DNA from: Agathobacter sp.
Lineage (GTDB): Bacteria > Bacillota > Clostridia > Lachnospirales > Lachnospiraceae
Direction of reading: 5' to 3'
DNA length: 64,000 nt
Assembly (NCBI GenBank): GCA_022769125.1
Contig: JALEKN010000033.1
Span: 1-64,000 of the forward strand
Part shown: piece after piece, positions 54,171-62,926 of the stretch
How positions within the stretch are numbered: the first letter of the stretch is position 1
How the letters are laid out: every line of letters starts with the position of its first letter
The notes under the pieces: generated by a model
What the model was told of the DNA's origin: nothing
The model's database searches: none
The model's input: the letters and a program-made list of their open reading frames with translations, nothing else
Position numbers and translations under genes: made by a program

Positions 54171-55264
54171 TGTTCTGCCCCCCTGCTCTTTGCCAACTCT
54201 CCAAACTCATTTGCATACATAATACAATCAATCTGCAATTTCTGTTTTGCACGCTTTTGCAGATAGTAACAGATGCGTTCCATCGTATAATCCATGACTG
54301 CCTGCTGCAGCCCGCATTCCTTTAGTACCCGCACTGCCTCTTCCGTTGTGACGCACTCCATGATTTTTTTCAGTGTCTTGGAATCTGCGCCGAATTTCGC
54401 GGCAAACGCCGTAAGCAGCTCCATCCGGCAGTCGCCCTCCGAAGAGTGCGTATTCATGATCCCGCCGGAAAGCTTGACCAGCTTTCCGATATGCCCGGTC
54501 AGAAGCAGTCTCTGAAAGCCCAGCTCCACCGCCATATCGATCGTTGCGCCGATAAAATTGCTGCACTTTACGCTCCGGTCGAGATCGTATCCATAAGTGT
54601 TTTTCATATAGTCGAGTCCGTAATTTCCGGGTGCAACCGCAACATAGTCAAAGCCCAGCGATCTTCTCTGCCGCAATTCTACCCGGATGGTATCTAGGAT
54701 TGCCTGATTGCTCATCGGCTCCACGATCCCGCTGGTTCCTAATATGGAAATTCCTCCTACGATTCCGAGTCTCGGATTAAAAGTCTGCGCTGCCAGCGAT
54801 TCCCCGGCCGGCACAGAAATTACAACCAAAAGCCGCCCTTTATAATCAAACAGTTTACATACTTCAAGAACCTCTTTCGTGATCATCTCTCTTGGCACAT
54901 GATTGATTGCAGCATTTCCGACAGGCTGGTCAAGCCCCGGCTTTGTTACCCGTCCGACGCCGTTCCCTCCGTCAATTACAATCTGCGCCTGCTCATCAGG
55001 CTCCTTCCTATCCGCTTCCTCAACAGACACCGTTGCGTAGATCAGTGCTCCTGTCGTAATGTCCGGGTCATCCCCACCATCTTTTTGCACGGCACAGCTT
55101 ACACAGTTCTCTTTTCGGTCAATGTCTAAAACGGTTGCCGTAAAAGTAATTCCTTTTGGTGTCTGAATTGAAATCTCCTCTTTGCGATTTCCTGACAGCA
55201 GCATGTATGCCGCCGCCTTTGACGCTGCCGCCGCGCAGCTTCCTGTTGTAAAACCATAGCGCAT
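54128..55264 (-). CDS. cbiD: Cobalt-precorrin-5B C1-methyltransferase (CbiD)
   Basis: 378 residues. N-terminal RYGFTTGSCAAAASKAAAY and IDGGNGVGRVTKPGL are diagnostic of CbiD, as is SNFIGATIDMAV. It methylates C1 in the anaerobic pathway, so its presence marks the oxygen-independent (early cobalt insertion) route. AAGGAAG precedes the ATG. Overlaps cbiF by 43 bp. Confidence 0.95.
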   Translation of the reverse strand: MRYGFTTGSCAAAASKAAAYMLLSGNRKEEISIQTPKGITFTATVLDIDRKENCVSCAVQKDGGDDPDITTGALIYATVSVEEADRKEPDEQAQIVIDGGNGVGRVTKPGLDQPVGNAAINHVPREMITKEVLEVCKLFDYKGRLLVVISVPAGESLAAQTFNPRLGIVGGISILGTSGIVEPMSNQAILDTIRVELRQRRSLGFDYVAVAPGNYGLDYMKNTYGYDLDRSVKCSNFIGATIDMAVELGFQRLLLTGHIGKLVKLSGGIMNTHSSEGDCRMELLTAFAAKFGADSKTLKKIMECVTTEEAVRVLKECGLQQAVMDYTMERICYYLQKRAKQKLQIDCIMYANEFGELAKSRGAEQWFTLLEQEQEQQI

Positions 55265-55276
55265 TGTTTTGCTTCC

Positions 55277-55924
55277 TTAATCTCTTCCCAACTCATAAAT
55301 AATAGCATTACAGATTGCCGCTGCGACATTGCTTCCGCCTTTTCTTCCGCGGTTGATGATATACGGCACATCGGTTTTTAAGATCAGCTCTTTTGCAGGC
55401 TCGACATTTACAAAGCCAACCGGTACACCGATGATAAACGCCGGAGTATACGTCCGATCCTGTATCATTTCATACAGGCGGATCAGTGCCGTAGGTGCAT
55501 TGCCGATTGCAAAGATGACAGGCTTTGTCCGCTTTGCCGCCATCTCCATGCTGACTGCTGCGCGCGTGATGCCCCGTTCTTTTGCAATCTTCGCGACCAT
55601 CTCATCTGCCATATAGCAATGAACCTCTCCACCATAGCGGGCAAGCATCTTTTTGTTGATGCCCGCAAGTGCCATATTGGTATCGGTCACAATATCTGCT
55701 CCCTGCAGGATGAGATCTTTTGCAATCTGCACTGCATGGTCTGAATAAGTGAGCGTATTTACATAATCAAAATCTGCACTTGTATGGATGACGCGCTTCG
55801 TGATAAGTGCCTCCTCCTCCGGCAGCTCGATCCCACGGCATTTTAACTCCTCCGCAATGATTGCAAAACTTCTTTTTTCAATTTCTTCCGGTCGTAACTG
55901 CTCGATTTCTTTCAATCCACTCAC
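55277..55924 (-). CDS. cbiC: Precorrin-8X/cobalt-precorrin-8 methylmutase (CbiC)
   Basis: 215 residues: RVIHTSADFDYV with the catalytic His, DTNMALAGINK, IGNAPTALIRLYEM and PVGFVNVEPAKE. It moves the C11 methyl to C12. No ATG start is available: the frame opens with GTG at 55924; a TTG at 55915 behind AGGTGAG is equally plausible. It overlaps cobD by about 40 bp and ends 12 bp before cbiD. Confidence 0.94.
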   Translation of the reverse strand: MSGLKEIEQLRPEEIEKRSFAIIAEELKCRGIELPEEEALITKRVIHTSADFDYVNTLTYSDHAVQIAKDLILQGADIVTDTNMALAGINKKMLARYGGEVHCYMADEMVAKIAKERGITRAAVSMEMAAKRTKPVIFAIGNAPTALIRLYEMIQDRTYTPAFIIGVPVGFVNVEPAKELILKTDVPYIINRGRKGGSNVAAAICNAIIYELGRD

Positions 55925-56939
55925 CTATCTCTGATAACAGCCTTTCATTTTCATTTCTGGTCCGAATCGCAATCCGGTAATATCCCTTTCCAAGTCCCCG
56001 GAAATTGGAACAATCACGGATAAGGAATCCCTTTTGTAATAGCTCTTCATATAGCGGTATCTCACTGTACAGCAGGATAAAATCTGCCTCACCCACAAAA
56101 ACCTTTAAGCCGATTTCTTGCAAACCATCGGTCAAAAATTTTCTCTCCGTCCTCACATATGCAACTGATTCATCCAAATACTTCTTCTGTCCGATGCAGG
56201 CGATTCCTGCCTGTTGTGCAAAAGTCGAGAGGTTCCATTCCGGAAGCTGGCGTTTTATCCGCGTAAGCAGAGGTTGATTACAGCTTGCCAGGTATCCGAG
56301 TCTTACTCCGGGAATCGCATAAATCTTGGTAAAAGCTCGCACAACAATCAGGCTGTCATACATATCCAGCTCATTTATCATGGAAAAACTGTTCCCGCAG
56401 AACTCAATAAAACATTCGTCTAACACGACCCATATACTCTTCTGCCGACAGATCTGCAGAATTCTCCGCAGATACACCCCATCGAGTCTCTTTCCGGTCG
56501 GATTATTTGGATTTGCCAGAAAGAGAAGATCGATATCGTCCGTCAACCATTCAAGAAACGCCTCCCCAAGTTCCAAGTCTTCAGCTTCATTGCAGCGGTA
56601 AAACACAAGCTCACTTTCTGCCGCCTGCGCCGCGTATTCATATCCCAAAAAGGACGGAACCGGTATCAGGATCTTCTTTGGCTTTATTGCATGTACGATC
56701 GCCATAAATAGCTCGGACGCACCATTTCCAAAGAGCAAATATTCCTCCGGGATTTCGAGCATCACGCCGACAGACCGTCGTAACGCGGCATGTTCCGGAT
56801 CCGGATATTCCGTGCAGTGCGCCACCGCTTCATGTAGTTTTTCGCTTACCTCCTTTGGCATTCCAAGCGGATTGCCATTGACAGAAAAGTCCACCTGCAC
56901 CTGATTCCTATATATGTCACCACCGTGTACTGCTGCCAT
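55878..56939 (-). CDS. cobD: Threonine-phosphate decarboxylase (CobD)
   Basis: 353 residues, fold type I PLP enzyme of the HisC-like group: HGGDIYR and DFSVNGNPLG at the start, LFLANPNNPTG, DECFIEF, and the PLP Lys in VVRAFTKIYAIPGVRLGY. The HGG and DFS..NPLG start together with its place among cbi genes marks CobD rather than HisC. It makes aminopropanol phosphate for the lower-ligand arm. It ends inside the start of cbiC. Confidence 0.93.
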   Translation of the reverse strand: MAAVHGGDIYRNQVQVDFSVNGNPLGMPKEVSEKLHEAVAHCTEYPDPEHAALRRSVGVMLEIPEEYLLFGNGASELFMAIVHAIKPKKILIPVPSFLGYEYAAQAAESELVFYRCNEAEDLELGEAFLEWLTDDIDLLFLANPNNPTGKRLDGVYLRRILQICRQKSIWVVLDECFIEFCGNSFSMINELDMYDSLIVVRAFTKIYAIPGVRLGYLASCNQPLLTRIKRQLPEWNLSTFAQQAGIACIGQKKYLDESVAYVRTERKFLTDGLQEIGLKVFVGEADFILLYSEIPLYEELLQKGFLIRDCSNFRGLGKGYYRIAIRTRNENERLLSEIGEWIERNRAVTTGRN

Positions 56940-56949
56940 AGTTTACTCC

Positions 56950-57945
56950 TTATCCATTCATTCTGATGCAGTAGAAAGCGGTCAACAGTGCCAGACACAT
57001 AAGCTCGCCCGCCCACGCCGTTATGTACATCAGACGGTTGACTCGCCGGATATCTTCCGTTTCTACGCCACGCAGGGCATCTCCAATATATGGCTTTTTT
57101 ACGAGTTTTCCAAAGTAGCTTGCATCTCCCGCCAGACGGATTTTAAGTGCCCCCGCGCACGCCGATTCGGTCTGTGCAGAATTCGGGCTTGCATGATTCC
57201 GGTTGTCTCTTTTATATATCTTTGCAGCTTGTTTCCCGTCAAGGTCCCTGCCACCGATATATGCGGCAAAGATCATCACATACGCGCTGATCCGTGCAGG
57301 CAGGTAATTCATCACATCATCCAGCTTTGCTGCTGCTCTGCCGAAGTCCAGATACTTCTCATTCTTATAGCCTACCATAGAATCCATCGTATTCACAGCT
57401 TTATAAAAAAAACCAAGCACCGGTCCGCCGAGTGCGTCATAGAGCATCGGAGCGATCACACCGTCGGAGGTATTCTCCGCCACCGTCTCGATTGCAGCCT
57501 TCGCCACGCCCTCCTCATCGAGCACCTCTGTATCTCTTCCGACGATCATAGACACTGCTTTTCTTGCTGCCGCAAGATCTTCCTCTTTTAAACAGCGGTA
57601 CACTTTCATACTCTCTACTTTTAAGCATTTTGCTGCCAATGTCTGGTATGTCATGACTGTTTCCACCGCTATTCCAAGCCACGGATGAACCATATATGCC
57701 AGCACCAGCAGCACCGCAGCTACACACACGGTCGTTCCCGTCACCGCCACGACAAGCAACCTGCCCTTTTTCCGCTTCTCCTGTGCTACGGCTTCTTTAT
57801 CAAGCAATCGCTCTTCCAGCCTTGAAATCAGTGTCCCGATCAGTCTTATCGGGTGTGGCAGGCAATACGGATCACCCAATATCATATCTAAAATAAAACC
57901 CAATCCAAATGCAATTATGTGATACCCGACAATCCTCATCCGCAT
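56950..57945 (-). CDS. cbiB: Adenosylcobinamide-phosphate synthase (CbiB)
   Basis: About 331 residues, five or six membrane helices. FILDMILGDPYCLPHPIRLIG, ENTSDGVIAPMLYDALGG, NTMDSMVGYKN and SPNSAQTESACAGAL are CbiB signatures. It attaches aminopropanol (phosphate) to the f side chain of adenosylcobyric acid in the membrane. AAAGGAG precedes the start; ATG at 57945 is used, ATG at 57939 also possible. A hairpin element separates it from cobC upstream. Confidence 0.94.
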   Translation of the reverse strand: MRMRIVGYHIIAFGLGFILDMILGDPYCLPHPIRLIGTLISRLEERLLDKEAVAQEKRKKGRLLVVAVTGTTVCVAAVLLVLAYMVHPWLGIAVETVMTYQTLAAKCLKVESMKVYRCLKEEDLAAARKAVSMIVGRDTEVLDEEGVAKAAIETVAENTSDGVIAPMLYDALGGPVLGFFYKAVNTMDSMVGYKNEKYLDFGRAAAKLDDVMNYLPARISAYVMIFAAYIGGRDLDGKQAAKIYKRDNRNHASPNSAQTESACAGALKIRLAGDASYFGKLVKKPYIGDALRGVETEDIRRVNRLMYITAWAGELMCLALLTAFYCIRMNG

Positions 57946-57973
57946 CACGCTCCTTTCCCTCTAGCCTGTATCT

Positions 57974-58059
57974 CTAGGCAATTACAAAATGCATTTTACC
58001 AACCAGCAAAAATGCGTCAATGTATTAAATAGTTGCAAATGTATTTCGTAATTGCCTAG
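57974..58059. repeat. 86-bp inverted-repeat element inside the corrinoid operon
   Basis: The arms 57974-57996 and 58037-58059 match at 21 of 23 positions when reverse-complemented (outer part CTAGGCAATTAC is perfect). A 40-nt loop holds a smaller ATTTT-rich hairpin. The right arm begins directly after the cobC stop codon. There is no T tract, so it is more likely an RNA-processing or stability hairpin or a small mobile repeat than a terminator. Confidence 0.75.
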
Positions 58060-58671
58060 TTAAAGTTTACGGAGGAGCTTAAGGGTGGTCTGCTGCGGAG
58101 TGCAATGGAGTTCGCACAGGTAGCCTGCTCCGTTTGGCACTTGATAGTCGAAATAATCTCCGCCACAGAAGTGGCTCATGATCGACATGATGGTGCCACC
58201 ATGTACAAGCAGTCCGACCGTGATATCCGGTTCCGTATCCGAGAGCTGGTCAAGCATCTCATAAAAGCCCTGTCGGCAGCGCTTTTCAAACTGTGCCCGG
58301 CTCTCCCCGTTCGGAAACGGCAGAGTCCCGTTGCTGTCAATCCAAGTCTGATATCTCGGGTCATCCTTCAAATCCTGATAGTTCTTTCTTTCAAAATCAC
58401 CAAAGGCCATCTCCCGCCAATCAGATATGACAATGGGAATCTGCCCGGGATATAAAAGTTTTCCGGTCGATATGCAACGCTTCATCGGGCTGGAAAACAC
58501 GACATCCACATCAGGGTAAGTGCCGGAGGCTTTTGCCAGCAGCAGGGCTTCCCGCCCCTCCTGGCTTAAGTCCTCATCGGTGCTTCCCAGATAGCGGTGC
58601 TCCTTGTTTGCCGGGGTTGCACCGTGCCTGATAAGCGCGATTTTTATTTGATTTTCTGACCAATCCCACAT
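58060..58671 (-). CDS. cobC: Histidine phosphatase, alpha-ribazole phosphatase type (CobC)
   Basis: 203 residues with the phosphoglycerate-mutase-like catalytic core: ALIRHGATPANKEHRYLG (phosphohistidine), FSSPMKRCISTG, and the second His in LLVHGGTIMSI. In a B12 operon between cobU-like and cbiB genes this is most likely CobC, removing phosphate from alpha-ribazole phosphate or adenosylcobalamin phosphate. It overlaps the cobU-like gene by 28 bp. Confidence 0.88.
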   Translation of the reverse strand: MWDWSENQIKIALIRHGATPANKEHRYLGSTDEDLSQEGREALLLAKASGTYPDVDVVFSSPMKRCISTGKLLYPGQIPIVISDWREMAFGDFERKNYQDLKDDPRYQTWIDSNGTLPFPNGESRAQFEKRCRQGFYEMLDQLSDTEPDITVGLLVHGGTIMSIMSHFCGGDYFDYQVPNGAGYLCELHCTPQQTTLKLLRKL

Positions 58672-59042
58672 ATTATGCGCACCACCTCATCTGCCTGTTT
58701 TGCGATTTCTATCAGAATCCTTCCGGTTCGTTCCCGGTACTCCCGCTCTAGCGGGTCAATCGGGACAATTCCGTTTCCGATTTCGTCACAGATCACAATA
58801 CAATTTTGATTTTTACGAAGGAAGGGAAACAGCAGCTGCTCCGGTTCCTTTCCTGCTGTAAGCATTTCCCTGATCCATTTGTGAAGATGATTAACCACAA
58901 GAATCCTGTTACTTTCTTCTGCCTCTTTTTGCTGTGTGTCATCCGGGAGACTCGCATCATATATCATGCAATCTGCTTCACCGGTCTTCTGTAAAACGTA
59001 ACACAGTTTTCCCTGCGCATATCCACCAATTACCAATTTCAT
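58644..59042 (-). CDS. Degenerate CobU-like protein, 132 aa
   Basis: The last third (NGIVPIDPLEREYRER, GRILIEIAKQADEV, ICGIGQKIK) is clearly from the CobU/CobP family. The N-terminus keeps a reduced P-loop (GGYAQGKL, Ser/Thr after Lys lost) and the chain is 132 residues instead of about 180; the central guanylylated-His region is gone. A complete cobU lies 0.8 kb upstream. It is therefore probably a non-catalytic or altered paralogue, perhaps regulatory, not a broken reading frame: no internal stops, overlapping translation with cobC, and 9 bp after cobS. Confidence 0.8.
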   Translation of the reverse strand: MKLVIGGYAQGKLCYVLQKTGEADCMIYDASLPDDTQQKEAEESNRILVVNHLHKWIREMLTAGKEPEQLLFPFLRKNQNCIVICDEIGNGIVPIDPLEREYRERTGRILIEIAKQADEVVRIICGIGQKIK

Positions 59043-59051
59043 CTTCCGCTT

Positions 59052-59825
59052 CTACCTCACACAAACGTTCCATACGGCGGTCACAAGCACCATCATGCCT
59101 TCACAGAGCAGCACAAAATATCCTGCCGTGTCCCCTGTAATTCCACCGAGTTCCTTTTTGCTTCTGTAACTGTAATACCAAAAGGATGCTAGTGCTGCAA
59201 CAACTGTCGCTATCCCTGCAAGTGGCGACTGCCACACCATAAAACAGGCACATAGGATGCTTTGCAGATACAATGCACCTTTTACGGTTCTCTTGTGTGC
59301 CCCAGATGCGAATGTATATAACATTCCATCTGTTTTTGCCGATGGAAGTGTCACTACACCGATTCCACTTAAACAGCGGCTTAAAGCAAATCCCGCGCAC
59401 AGGATTTTTAACAGTTCTGGATTGCTTACCTCCGAAAGTGCCCCCACATACAACAAGCCATAACAGGCCAGCATGATTACTGCAAATGCACCGATGTGCG
59501 AGTCCTTAAGGATTTCGAGTTTGCGCTCCCTCGGTTGGTAGGAATGGAACGCATCCATCGTATCCATAAAGCCGTCCACATGAAATCCACCGGTGATAAG
59601 CAGCGGAATTGCTGCGCTAATCAATGTCCGACATAGATTGCCAACCTCAATCCTGACACATAGCAGATTCCACAAATAAATGCATGCTCCGATCACAACA
59701 CCCACCCACGGAAAAAAGCACAACATATATCTCATATCCCTTTCTTCCCATTTGAATTGTGGCATCGGTATCTTTGAATACATGGAAAATGCTATGATGA
59801 CTGCCTTTATTATCTGCATTGCCAT
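59052..59825 (-). CDS. cobS: Adenosylcobinamide-GDP ribazoletransferase (CobS)
   Basis: 257 residues, membrane protein with about six helices. FSMYSKIPMP near the start, GGFHVDGFMDTMDAF (metal-binding Asp motif) and DSHIGAFAVIML are CobS signatures. It joins GDP-cobinamide and alpha-ribazole(-phosphate) in the membrane. AGGGCAGG precedes the ATG. Overlaps cobU by 16 bp. Confidence 0.95.
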   Translation of the reverse strand: MAMQIIKAVIIAFSMYSKIPMPQFKWEERDMRYMLCFFPWVGVVIGACIYLWNLLCVRIEVGNLCRTLISAAIPLLITGGFHVDGFMDTMDAFHSYQPRERKLEILKDSHIGAFAVIMLACYGLLYVGALSEVSNPELLKILCAGFALSRCLSGIGVVTLPSAKTDGMLYTFASGAHKRTVKGALYLQSILCACFMVWQSPLAGIATVVAALASFWYYSYRSKKELGGITGDTAGYFVLLCEGMMVLVTAVWNVCVR

Positions 59826-60373
59826 GTCCTGCCCTTTCCCTTGATTTCTATCGGTATTCCAACAACAACTTCTATCACCTCATCTGCCATTGATGCCAGC
59901 TTCTCATTGATGCTGCCCATTGCCCTTAGGTATTCCATTGTTGTCTCGTCGTAGGTTATGCCGTCCTCAAACACGTTGTTGGTGACAATGACCAGATGGG
60001 TAAGCTGCTCGTTTAGCCGAGCGATACCTGCAATGATCTTCTTCGTCACCGCATCTTCCTGTAAGATTCCCTCCGGCATAAACATCTCATTCGCCGTAAG
60101 GTTTGACATACATTCAAGCAGTGCCGCATTGTTGCCGGATGGCTCCTGTATCTTCTCTGCAGCACACTCGATCTGCACCGGCTGTTCGATTGTATAAAAG
60201 CCCTTCCCTGCGCGCATTGTGCGGTGCTTTTCCACCTTTTTCCGTCCCTCTTCATCGTAGACCTGCATCGTTGCAATATAGTATTTTTGACACTGCTCCC
60301 CGATTCTTAGCAGATAATCTTCTGCAAAGGCCGATTTTCCGCTGCCGCTTCCTCCGGTGACGATTGTTAACAT
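59810..60373 (-). CDS. cobU: Adenosylcobinamide kinase/guanylyltransferase (CobU)
   Basis: 187 residues, full length. P-loop GGSGSGKSAFAE, the EKHRTMRAGKGF stretch with the guanylylated His, and LLECMSNLTANEM. It phosphorylates adenosylcobinamide and activates it with GMP. Although the C-terminus (VVGIPIEIKG) is a little divergent, all key motifs are present. It starts 5 bp after the cobT stop. Confidence 0.92.
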   Translation of the reverse strand: MLTIVTGGSGSGKSAFAEDYLLRIGEQCQKYYIATMQVYDEEGRKKVEKHRTMRAGKGFYTIEQPVQIECAAEKIQEPSGNNAALLECMSNLTANEMFMPEGILQEDAVTKKIIAGIARLNEQLTHLVIVTNNVFEDGITYDETTMEYLRAMGSINEKLASMADEVIEVVVGIPIEIKGKGRTWQCR

Positions 60374-60378
60374 ATTAT

Positions 60379-61473
60379 CTAAAACCTCTCATATTGCTCT
60401 ATTTTGCTGTTTGAAAACGTGGAACCGCTGTTATAAATTGCCAATGCCATATCCAAAAGCGGAAACAGCATAACAGCCCCCGTTCCTTCACCAAGTGCCA
60501 TTCCAGCGTCAATGACCGGAGCCAGCCTTAACTCCTTTGTCAAAAGTTTTACCGCCGGCTCCTTGCCTTTATGAGACGGAATAAGGTATTCTCTTACTCC
60601 CGGGAACAGCCGCTCCGCGACAAGTGCCGCGACCATGCTGATCACACCATCCAGCACGATCGGCAGGTGGCAGATCGCGCCTCCGATGCAGACACCGGTA
60701 AGTCCTGCAATGTCAAGTCCTCCAACGGTCTTTAATATCTCAAACGCATCCACGTGATAAAGGTCGTATTTCTCTATCGCTGCCCGGATTACTTCCTGCT
60801 TTCTAATCAGCCCGGCATCGCTTAATCCTGCCCCTCGTCCGGTTACTTTTTGGGCATCACACTTTAATAAAGCGGCAGCAACAGCACTGCTTGTCGTTGT
60901 GTTGCCGATTCCCATCTCCCCGGTTGCAAGAATGCGATACCCTGCTTCCTTGCAGGAGAAAACAAGCTCAATGCCTGTTGCGATCGCTTTTACCGTCTGC
61001 TCCTCAGTCATCGCCGGTGCCTTGCTAAAGTTAGCTGTTCCGTTAGCAATGCGTCTGTTTTTCACACCTTTTAAATCTGTTACTGCGGAGTTGATCCCGA
61101 TATCCACAGGAATAGTATCCACGCCTGCCACCTGCGCCATTTTTCCAACAGATGACAGGTCCTTTCCCATCAGCCCGGCAACAGCGGCAGTAACCTCCTG
61201 TCCGGTCTGGCTGACTCCTTCCTCCACAATTCCATTGTCCGCACACAAAATGATCACTGCACGTTTCGAAATATCAATCCTATCCGATCCGCAGATTGCG
61301 CCGATCCCGGCAATCATCTTTTCGAAACCTCCAAGTCCGTCAAGTGGTTTCGCAATCCTGTCCCAGTTTTGAATCACCTGCCTGCGGACCGCTTCATCCG
61401 GTATATCGATGGAAATGTGCTCTAATTCCTGCCTCGTATATTTATTCCAGATGGGCTTCTGTAAGCATCCCAT
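60379..61473 (-). CDS. cobT: Nicotinate-nucleotide:dimethylbenzimidazole phosphoribosyltransferase (CobT)
   Basis: 364 residues. [57 protein letters not shown] and the Glu of [11 protein letters not shown] are CobT hallmarks. It makes alpha-ribazole phosphate, the lower nucleotide loop; its base choice cannot be told from sequence. Overlaps cobQ by 32 bp. No blu or bza genes for base synthesis are in the window. Confidence 0.95.
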   Translation of the reverse strand: MGCLQKPIWNKYTRQELEHISIDIPDEAVRRQVIQNWDRIAKPLDGLGGFEKMIAGIGAICGSDRIDISKRAVIILCADNGIVEEGVSQTGQEVTAAVAGLMGKDLSSVGKMAQVAGVDTIPVDIGINSAVTDLKGVKNRRIANGTANFSKAPAMTEEQTVKAIATGIELVFSCKEAGYRILATGEMGIGNTTTSSAVAAALLKCDAQKVTGRGAGLSDAGLIRKQEVIRAAIEKYDLYHVDAFEILKTVGGLDIAGLTGVCIGGAICHLPIVLDGVISMVAALVAERLFPGVREYLIPSHKGKEPAVKLLTKELRLAPVIDAGMALGEGTGAVMLFPLLDMALAIYNSGSTFSNSKIEQYERF

Positions 61474-62926
61474 AGATTTCCTCCATATTCAGATACAAAC
61501 GCAGCGTCTCCGCGAGTTTGTCGTATTCTCTGTCCTTAAAGCTCTTATAGTCCATAAAAGCTGCGTCATCTAGTTGCACGCCCTTCTTTTTGGCAAGTGC
61601 CTGCACGATTGCATCTGCAATGCTTCCCTCGTCAAACAGTCCGTGAATATAAGAGCCGCATACGTTCGTATTGTCCTTCGCCTGCACCACCGATGGTAAC
61701 TCCCCGTCTCTGCCATCCGCACATACCGTCTTTCCCATGTGGATCTCATACCCTGTGTAGGAGCAGCCGGATAGCTCTTTTAATGTTCCGTCTATGGATT
61801 CGAGCATACCGCTTGTCTGGCAGCGTCTCTTTTCCTTTTGCAGCACGGTGACGATCGGCAGAAGCTCCATGCCCCGCATAACGCCGCCTTCCTCAATGCC
61901 ATCCGGATCGGAGATCTCGTTGCCAAGCATCTGGTATCCGCCGCAGATTCCGAATACCGGGATCTCCTCAGCCAGCTTTTTCACCGCACTCTCCAGCCCG
62001 TTCTGGCGCATCCACTTCAGATCTCCCATCGTGTTTTTGCTTCCCGGAAGGAATATCATATCCGGGGTCTGCAATTCGCTGATAGAGGTCACATAGCGCA
62101 CTGATACCTCCGGGAACTGTTCAAACACGTTAAAATCCGTAAAGTTGGAAATTCTCGGATAGTGGATGACTGCAAGATCGATCAGCCCTTTTCCCCTGTG
62201 GTCAAACCGTTCCGAAAGGCTGTCCTCATCCTCAAGGGATAAGTTCATGTAAGGGACAACCCCTACCACCGGCACATTTCCCTTTTCCTCAAGCATCTCG
62301 ATTCCCGGATCGAGAATAGATTTGTCTCCCCGGAATTTGTTGATGATAAGCCCTTTTACCCGGTTCTTCTCATCGTCGGTCAAAAGCATGAGCGTTCCGA
62401 GAAGCTGCGCGAACACGCCTCCCCGGTCAATGTCTCCCGCCAGAAGCACCGGAGCATCCACAAGCTCTGCAAGTCCCATGTTTACAATGTCATTCTCTTT
62501 TAGATTAATCTCCGCCGGGCTTCCTGCACCCTCGATCACGATGATGTCCGCATACTCCTCCAGCTTGCGAAATGCCTTTTTGATCTGCGGCACCAGCTGC
62601 TTTTTGTAGGAGAAATAGTCCCTCGCGCTCATATTGCCGAGCACCTCTCCGTTTACAATAACCTGTGAACCAGTGTGGTTTGTCGGCTTTAGCAGGATCG
62701 GGTTCATGCACACCATCGGCTCTATCCCGGCAGCCTCCGCCTGCATGACCTGCGCCCGCCCCATCTCCAGACCTTCCGCCGTAATGAATGAGTTGAGAGC
62801 CATATTCTGCGATTTAAACGGAGCTACCCGGTAGCCATCCTGCTTAAAAATCCGACACAGTCCAGCCACCAGAAGGCTTTTTCCGGCTCCAGACATCGTT
62901 CCCTGTATCATGATCACTTTTGCCAT
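61442..62926 (-). CDS. cobQ: Cobyric acid synthase (CobQ/CbiP)
   Basis: 494 residues: P-loop-like [42 protein letters not shown], and a C-terminal glutamine amidotransferase domain with [13 protein letters not shown] (catalytic Cys) and YIHGLFD (His). It amidates side chains b, d, e and g of adenosylcobyrinate diamide. Overlaps the upstream ABC ATPase gene by 13 bp. Confidence 0.95.
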   Translation of the reverse strand: MAKVIMIQGTMSGAGKSLLVAGLCRIFKQDGYRVAPFKSQNMALNSFITAEGLEMGRAQVMQAEAAGIEPMVCMNPILLKPTNHTGSQVIVNGEVLGNMSARDYFSYKKQLVPQIKKAFRKLEEYADIIVIEGAGSPAEINLKENDIVNMGLAELVDAPVLLAGDIDRGGVFAQLLGTLMLLTDDEKNRVKGLIINKFRGDKSILDPGIEMLEEKGNVPVVGVVPYMNLSLEDEDSLSERFDHRGKGLIDLAVIHYPRISNFTDFNVFEQFPEVSVRYVTSISELQTPDMIFLPGSKNTMGDLKWMRQNGLESAVKKLAEEIPVFGICGGYQMLGNEISDPDGIEEGGVMRGMELLPIVTVLQKEKRRCQTSGMLESIDGTLKELSGCSYTGYEIHMGKTVCADGRDGELPSVVQAKDNTNVCGSYIHGLFDEGSIADAIVQALAKKKGVQLDDAAFMDYKSFKDREYDKLAETLRLYLNMEEIYGMLTEAHLE

